A program made the translations under genes and the position numbers. From Granulicella sp. (GTDB taxonomy: Bacteria > Acidobacteriota > Terriglobia > Terriglobales > Acidobacteriaceae): a DNA stretch of 53,573 bases. How positions within the stretch are numbered: position 1 is the first letter of the stretch; every line of letters begins with the position of its first letter. Below, in pieces: positions 48,408 to 53,573 of the stretch. The stretch is from contig PLHC01000066.1 in NCBI GenBank assembly GCA_003138795.1, positions 489 through 54,061 on the forward strand, given 5' to 3'. The notes beneath the pieces were generated by a model. The model worked only from the letters and a program-made list of their open reading frames with translations. It was not told the origin of the DNA and made no database searches.

Positions 48408-48815
48408 ATGGCCTTCAGCGTTCGCGGCAAGACCCAGACAGCCCTGTCCGACATCAACATCACACCGCTCGTCGACGTGGTTTTGGTGCTGCTGCTCATC
48501 TTCATGGTCACCGCTCCCGTGCTGCAGAGTGGCGTACAGGTCGCCGTACCGCAGACCCGCCAGGTCAACCAGCTCACCGAAGAACACCTCGTCGTGACCA
48601 TCGACAAAGACCAGAACGTCTTCCTTCAGGACAAGCCCGTGAACATCCACGATCTTCCTTCGATCCTGGCCGCGAACCCCAGCAATGAGAAGAAGGTCAT
48701 CTACGTTCGCGCCGATCAGGCCGTTCCCTTCGGCGCCTTCGCCTCCGTAATGGATGCCATCAAGCAGGCCGGCATCGCCAACATCAGCATCGTCACCCAG
48801 CCCATCCAGAAATAA
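48408..48815 (+). CDS. tolR: ExbD/TolR family protein
   Basis: LSDINITPLVDVVLVLLLIFMVTAPVLQSGVQVAVPQ. Confidence 0.93.
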   Translation: MAFSVRGKTQTALSDINITPLVDVVLVLLLIFMVTAPVLQSGVQVAVPQTRQVNQLTEEHLVVTIDKDQNVFLQDKPVNIHDLPSILAANPSNEKKVIYVRADQAVPFGAFASVMDAIKQAGIANISIVTQPIQK

Positions 48816-48822
48816 AGCCACC

Positions 48823-49611
48823 ATGAGCATCTACGCCACCACGAGCGAGGAGCAGGACGAGCGATTCGGCAGCGGACTTGCCGGAGCCATCGCCCTGCAC
48901 GTCCTGCTTGCCGGCGTATTCATCGCAACCACGCTCTTCGTGCACTCTTCCTCCAGCGACCGCTGGGGTGAAAACGCATCCTCCATCGGCGCCATTCAGG
49001 CCTCGATGGTCTCCGCCATCCCACTCCCCCAGAAATTCAAGCCCGTAGATAAATCAGTCCTCACTCCCGACAACGTCAGCCCCGCACCCGCACCTCCACC
49101 CAAGGAGGCCACCATTCCTCCCCCGCGCGACACCGACATTCTCGTCAAGAGCAAGGAGCAGCCCAAGAAGCTCGGTCCCATCACGCAGCCCGCTCCACCC
49201 AAGCATCCACAGCCCACGCCGCCCACCGCCAAGGCCACCACCGGTGAGAGCGCAACCCAACTCCCGGAATCCATCACGCAACTGAAGAACGGTACCGCAA
49301 CCGCAACCGTTCAGGACCGCACCTTCGGCAATCGCTACGCATACTATGTGCAGATCGTCAGCCAGAAGGTTGCGCAGAACTGGTACACCTACGAAGCAGA
49401 TGCCCGCGCCTCGCAGGGCAAGCGCACCACCATCGTCTTTGACATCGAGCGCGACGGCACGCCCGCCAACGTCCGCATCCTGGACAAGAGCGGTTCACCC
49501 ACACTCGACACCTCCGCCCTCCGCGCACTGCAACGCGTCGACGGCTTCGGCCCCCTCCCCGCCGGCAATCAAATCACAGTGGAGTACACCTTTGATTATC
49601 GCCAGCAATGA
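48823..49611 (+). CDS. TolA/TonB C-terminal domain protein
   Basis: N-terminal TM, Pro-rich linker, C-terminal VAQNWYTYEADARASQGKRTTIVFDIERDGTPANVRILDKSGSPTLDTSALRALQR. Confidence 0.87.
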   Translation: MSIYATTSEEQDERFGSGLAGAIALHVLLAGVFIATTLFVHSSSSDRWGENASSIGAIQASMVSAIPLPQKFKPVDKSVLTPDNVSPAPAPPPKEATIPPPRDTDILVKSKEQPKKLGPITQPAPPKHPQPTPPTAKATTGESATQLPESITQLKNGTATATVQDRTFGNRYAYYVQIVSQKVAQNWYTYEADARASQGKRTTIVFDIERDGTPANVRILDKSGSPTLDTSALRALQRVDGFGPLPAGNQITVEYTFDYRQQ

Positions 49612-49686
49612 ATACTTCCCACTCTCGCTGGACGCGCAGTCCTCGCCAGCAATGAATACTTCCCACTCTCGCTGGACGCGCAGTCC
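49599..49686. repeat. Perfect 44-bp tandem duplication
   Basis: TCGCCAGCAATGAATACTTCCCACTCTCGCTGGACGCGCAGTCC twice (49599-49642, 49643-49686). Confidence 0.97.
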
Positions 49687-49737
49687 CCCAGACCTCCTAT
49701 TACCCCGTTCACAGCGTCTACCATAAGTACAGAACAG

Positions 49738-51165
49738 ATGCCAAAGCCCTTTGGCTCCACATCAGAAATCATCGGAGAAGAGATAGTGAATTCTTTCGTA
49801 CGACGTTTGCGAGCGAGGAACCCGCAACGATGGGTTACTTTGTCGCTGCTTAGCTCGCTGGTACTCCTGCTCTCTGGATCCACACTTCGCGCCCAGGACA
49901 CCTTCCATCTCGAAACCAGCTCGGGCGCAACCAGCATCCGTCTCGCTGCGGCCAACTTCAAGCCCAGCACCGGCGATGCCAACACCTCCACCTTCAAGAA
50001 CACCTTCGACACCACTCTCTTCGCCGATCTTTCCGCGGCGGGCATCTTCGACATGGTCTCGAAGAGTCTGATCCCGCAATCCACGCCCGGCTCACAATCT
50101 GAGATCAGTCTCGCCCAGTGGTCGAGCGCTCCCGCCAGCGCGGCCATGGTCGCCTTCGGCAATCTCGGAGTGCAGAACAACCGCCTCATCGTCAACGGCT
50201 TCCTCGACGACGCCAAGAACACGCAATATCCGCAGGTCTTCGCCAAGCAATATAACGAAATCGCCACCGACGACAATGCCCGCCAGGTCGCGCACCGCTT
50301 CGCCGACGAGATCATCTTCCGCCTCAGCGGCGGCACTCCCGGCATCGCCGAATCCAAGATCTTCTACGTCAAGCGCGGCGGCGGCAACAAAGAGATCTGG
50401 GAGATGGACTACGACGGCGCCAACCAGCACGCCATCACCCACCTCGGCGAAATATCGCTCTCCCCCCGCATCTCGCCCGATAACTCGCGCATCGCCTTCA
50501 GCTCGCTCGGCAGGAACGGTTTTCAGATCAAGATGTTCTCGCTGCTCCTCGGCCGCCTCGTAAACTTCAACTCGGTCGGAGGAACCAACCTCTCGCCCGC
50601 CTGGTCGCCCAGCGGTCAACAGCTCGCCTTCTCCTCCTCCCGCACCGGCGATCCCGAAATCTGGGTCACCGACCCCCAGGGTAACGTCGCCCACCGCATC
50701 ACCAACTACAAGGGCCCTGACGTCTCGCCCACCTGGAACCCCAAGACCGGCGCACAGATCGCCTGGATCAGCGGCCGCACCGGCCTTCCGCAGCTCTACA
50801 TCATGGATTCCGACGGCTCCGGCGTCACCCGCATGACCGACGGCGGCTACGCAACATCCCCCTCCTGGTCGCCCAACGGCCAGTTCATCACCTTCGCCTG
50901 GGACCGTAAATACGGCCCCGGAGCCCCCGGTGGCCAGGACATCTACGTCATGGAGGTTGCCACCAAGCGCTGGATCCAGCTCACCCACGACATGGGCCGC
51001 TGCGATTTCCCCTCCTGGTCTCCCGATGGCCGCCACATCGCGTTTGCCAATTCACCGGACGGCATCGACAGCCACAACCGCATCATGACCATGCTCGTAG
51101 ACGGCACCGGCAAGCGCGCTCTCACTGAATCCGGAACCGACATGCCAAACTGGAGCTGGAAGTAG
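49738..51165 (+). CDS. tolB: Tol-Pal system beta-propeller protein
   Basis: WEMDYDGANQHAITHLGEISLSPRISPDNSRIAFSS and repeated SPxWSPxGQ blades; start uncertain (GTG 49786 also possible). Confidence 0.93.
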   Translation: MPKPFGSTSEIIGEEIVNSFVRRLRARNPQRWVTLSLLSSLVLLLSGSTLRAQDTFHLETSSGATSIRLAAANFKPSTGDANTSTFKNTFDTTLFADLSAAGIFDMVSKSLIPQSTPGSQSEISLAQWSSAPASAAMVAFGNLGVQNNRLIVNGFLDDAKNTQYPQVFAKQYNEIATDDNARQVAHRFADEIIFRLSGGTPGIAESKIFYVKRGGGNKEIWEMDYDGANQHAITHLGEISLSPRISPDNSRIAFSSLGRNGFQIKMFSLLLGRLVNFNSVGGTNLSPAWSPSGQQLAFSSSRTGDPEIWVTDPQGNVAHRITNYKGPDVSPTWNPKTGAQIAWISGRTGLPQLYIMDSDGSGVTRMTDGGYATSPSWSPNGQFITFAWDRKYGPGAPGGQDIYVMEVATKRWIQLTHDMGRCDFPSWSPDGRHIAFANSPDGIDSHNRIMTMLVDGTGKRALTESGTDMPNWSWK

Positions 51166-51277
51166 TAGCCGATGAAGGCTTCCATGTCGATTGTCGGGCT
51201 ACGATATAATTATTGTTGTTTTGTAACATAATTCCCGCAAATCACATCACCGCACAAACTGAATAGAAGAGGAATTC

Positions 51278-52036
51278 ATGATTGCTCATCGCACGACGTT
51301 TTGGAATAAGGCTGCACTGGTTGCAACGCTTGCACTTCTGGCGGCATCGGGCTGCCATAAAAAGCAGGCAGCGCCCCCTTCCTCCGCCATGGCGCCGGAA
51401 AACAACACTCCCCCTCCGACGGCCTCCATCACCGCTGATCCGCCGGCCATCGATCTCGGCCAGTCGGTTGTCCTGAACTGGCGCACCTCCAACGCCACCA
51501 GCGTGAGCATCGACGGAATCGGTGAAGTTCCTGTCAACGGAACCCAGACCGTATCGCCCTCCAGCTCGACCAACTTCCATCTCGTCGCGAAGAACGACGG
51601 TGGTACTACGGAAGCCAATGTTCGCGTCACCGTCCGCGTGCCCGAGGTTCCCGCAGCCCCCGCCGACAACAGTGGTGATATGGGCTCTGACGCCATCTTC
51701 CACGCCAAGGTGCAGGACATCTTCTTCGGCTACGACAGCTTCGATCTGACGCCTGAAGCCGATACCTCCATCACCGCCGCCGCTGCCTATCTGAACGCCC
51801 ATCCGGCGATCAAGATCCTCATCGGTGGCTACTGCGACGATCGCGGCTCAGCCGAGTACAACATCACCCTCGGCGAGAATCGCGCCAACGCTGCCAAGAC
51901 CGCTCTCGTCAGCGCTGGTGTTGCCGGTGACCGCATTCGCGTTGTCAGCTACGGTAAGGAAAAGCAGTTCTGCACCGAGGAGACCGAGAGCTGCTGGCAG
52001 CAGAATCGCCGCGGTCAGTTCTCTATCGACCGCTAA
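51278..52036 (+). CDS. pal: Peptidoglycan-associated lipoprotein (OmpA family) with Ig-like insert
   Basis: Lipobox LLAASGC; DIFFGYDSFDLTPEADTSITAAAAYLNAHPAIKILIGGYCDDRGSAEYNITLGENRANAAK. Confidence 0.92.
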   Translation: MIAHRTTFWNKAALVATLALLAASGCHKKQAAPPSSAMAPENNTPPPTASITADPPAIDLGQSVVLNWRTSNATSVSIDGIGEVPVNGTQTVSPSSSTNFHLVAKNDGGTTEANVRVTVRVPEVPAAPADNSGDMGSDAIFHAKVQDIFFGYDSFDLTPEADTSITAAAAYLNAHPAIKILIGGYCDDRGSAEYNITLGENRANAAKTALVSAGVAGDRIRVVSYGKEKQFCTEETESCWQQNRRGQFSIDR

Positions 52037-52049
52037 CTAAGGCCCGAGA

Positions 52050-52105
52050 GGCCGCGGTATGCTTACCTGCCCGTCAGCGGAGGAAGCACCGCGGCCCTTC
52101 TTTCT
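52050..52105 (+). terminator. Candidate terminator/attenuator hairpin between pal and cpoB
   Basis: GGCCGCGGT (52050-52058) / ACCGCGGCC (52088-52096), 29-nt loop, then CTTCTTTCT. Confidence 0.5.
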
Positions 52106-52150
52106 GTAATGCATAAGTTCCCCCCACGGAACTTTCAGGAGCTAACTCGC

Positions 52151-53047
52151 ATGATCCGCTCACGTTCACTTCGCTTCGCCGCAGCGTCGTTTCTCTTTGC
52201 TGGACTCACCTGTCTCCCGGCCCACGCCGAGAACAGGGACCTCATCCAGCTCCAGACGCAGGTTCAGCAACTGCAGGACGCTGTCGCACGTCTCCAGCAG
52301 TCCAATGACGAGCGCATGGGTGTACTCAAGGATCTTGTACAGCAGACATCTGACTCCATCAACAAGATGTCCGTCGACGTCAACGGCCTGAAGCTCAGCA
52401 CGCAGAACCAGCAGGATGCCGTCACCGCCCAGATCCAATCCCTCAATGACTCGGTCGATGAGTTGAAGGCCCGCCTGGCGCGCATCGAAAAGTCTCTCGG
52501 CGACATCCAGGGCCAGCAACAGTCCACCAACGCACTGCTCGGCAATCTCCCCCAGGCGAGTGGCGGCATACCCGCAGTCGCACCCGCGGGCGCGACACAC
52601 ACCAATGACTCCGGCCTCGCCAGCGCGGCGCCTGTGCCAGCACCGTCTGCTCCCGCCGCTGGTCCCTCAGCAAGTGATCTCTACCGCAGGGCCTACGCCG
52701 ACTACATCTCCGCCAAGTACCCGCTCGCCGCTGCGGAGTTCTCCGACCTCATCAAGGCCTATCCCGACGACAATCTCTCCGGCAACGCCTACTTCTATCT
52801 CGGCGAGATGGACGTGCGCACGCAAAAGCCCACCGCCGCCATCAAGAACTACGACCAGGTTCTCGAGCGCTACCCCGATAACGCCAAGATCCCCGCCGCG
52901 CATCTGCACAAGGCCAACGCGCTGATCGCCTCAAAGCAGACCGAAGCTGGTGAGCGCGAACTGCACGCCCTCATCCAGCGCTTCCCCAACTCACCTGAAG
53001 CCTCACAGGCTCGCGCCAAGCTCAGCACCCTCCACGCCCGCGAGTAG
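52151..53047 (+). CDS. cpoB: Tol-Pal system protein CpoB/YbgF (coiled coil plus TPR)
   Basis: Signal peptide; LQTQVQQLQDAVARLQQSNDERM coiled coil; DLYRRAYADYISAKYPLAAAEFSDLIKAYPDDNLSGNAYFYLGEM TPR. Confidence 0.92.
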   Translation: MIRSRSLRFAAASFLFAGLTCLPAHAENRDLIQLQTQVQQLQDAVARLQQSNDERMGVLKDLVQQTSDSINKMSVDVNGLKLSTQNQQDAVTAQIQSLNDSVDELKARLARIEKSLGDIQGQQQSTNALLGNLPQASGGIPAVAPAGATHTNDSGLASAAPVPAPSAPAAGPSASDLYRRAYADYISAKYPLAAAEFSDLIKAYPDDNLSGNAYFYLGEMDVRTQKPTAAIKNYDQVLERYPDNAKIPAAHLHKANALIASKQTEAGERELHALIQRFPNSPEASQARAKLSTLHARE

Positions 53048-53133
53048 GCCCTGCGCGCGAACAGCCCTCGCACTTCCGGATCCCCATAAATTCGGGTGCC
53101 CATATTCAAACCCATCCTTAGCGCGTCTACCGT

Positions 53134-53573
53134 CTAATTCCTTATCCCCGCCAGCACCCGCTCCACGTTCGCTCTACCCTCAGCATGGAGCGGCAGCCGT
53201 GGCAGCCGCGGAGCGCCACCGTAGTACCCATTCCAATCGCACCCGTACTTGACGCCCGCAATCCCCATCTGCCGTATCGCCGCATCGGCCTCCACCAGCC
53301 GCTGCCCCTTCTCCGTGGCCAGCGCAGGATCACCATCCTTGAACGCCGCATACGCCTCATAGCATCCCTGCGGAGCGCACGCCGACAGCGCCAGCATCGC
53401 TCCCGCAACACCCGCCTCCAACAGCTCCACAACTCCCCGAGCACTCCCGGCGGCCATCACCTGGAAGCCCACCGTCTTCGTTCGCGTCTTCAGCGCCGGT
53501 GCCGTGGCAACCATCGCCACAGCCAGCCCTCCAGCCAGCGACTCCGCCGTCACAAAGCTCGCCGCGCCCACCG
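53134..53573 (-). CDS. Dihydrodipicolinate synthase (DapA) family protein, C-terminal part, cut by window edge
   Basis: TVGFQVMAAGSARGVVELLEAGVAGAMLALSACAPQGCYEAYAAFKDGD...GIAGVKYGCDWNGYYGG. Confidence 0.8.
   Translation of the reverse strand, partial: VGAASFVTAESLAGGLAVAMVATAPALKTRTKTVGFQVMAAGSARGVVELLEAGVAGAMLALSACAPQGCYEAYAAFKDGDPALATEKGQRLVEADAAIRQMGIAGVKYGCDWNGYYGGAPRLPRLPLHAEGRANVERVLAGIRN

Noticed and set aside
53134-53573. Apparent truncation of the DapA-family gene
   Set aside because: The ORF runs into the window edge, so it is incomplete here rather than a demonstrated pseudogene.

Overview
High-GC bacterial chromosome segment. Gene content (hopanoid genes, GH39 pair, GH144-like enzyme, paired M16 peptidases, iorAB-type oxidoreductase, tol-pal cluster) suggests Acidobacteriota; that placement is inference. 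Most of the window is housekeeping: thrC-thrB-trxA, modABC, murB, proC, ctaA, ppk1, pdxS-pdxT, ispH-shc-hpnH-hpnA, recN, and tolQ-tolR-tolA-tolB-pal-cpoB. The accessory part is at the left: a truncated IS91-like transposase, a tyrosine-recombinase C-terminal remnant and a frameshifted glmS fragment sit beside tRNA-Asn(GTT), followed by a doubly broken NAD-dependent epimerase. Less ordinary items are: (i) an unlisted 48-aa, 8-Cys metallothionein-like ORF between ispH and recN; (ii) a 116-bp nested-palindrome element that fills the pdxS-pdxT gap and supplies the pdxS stop codon; (iii) a sigma-54-activator-like protein that has lost its visible ATPase motifs; (iv) a secreted protein whose mature part fits eight 11-residue blocks; (v) an unassigned 152-aa ORF inside the hopanoid gene run; (vi) ACTTTA-type inverted half-sites plus a G/C palindrome upstream of iorAB; (vii) a perfect 44-bp tandem duplication across the tolA stop codon. 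I found no CRISPR array and no clear new multi-gene defence system. All calls come from reading the sequence; no database search was run.
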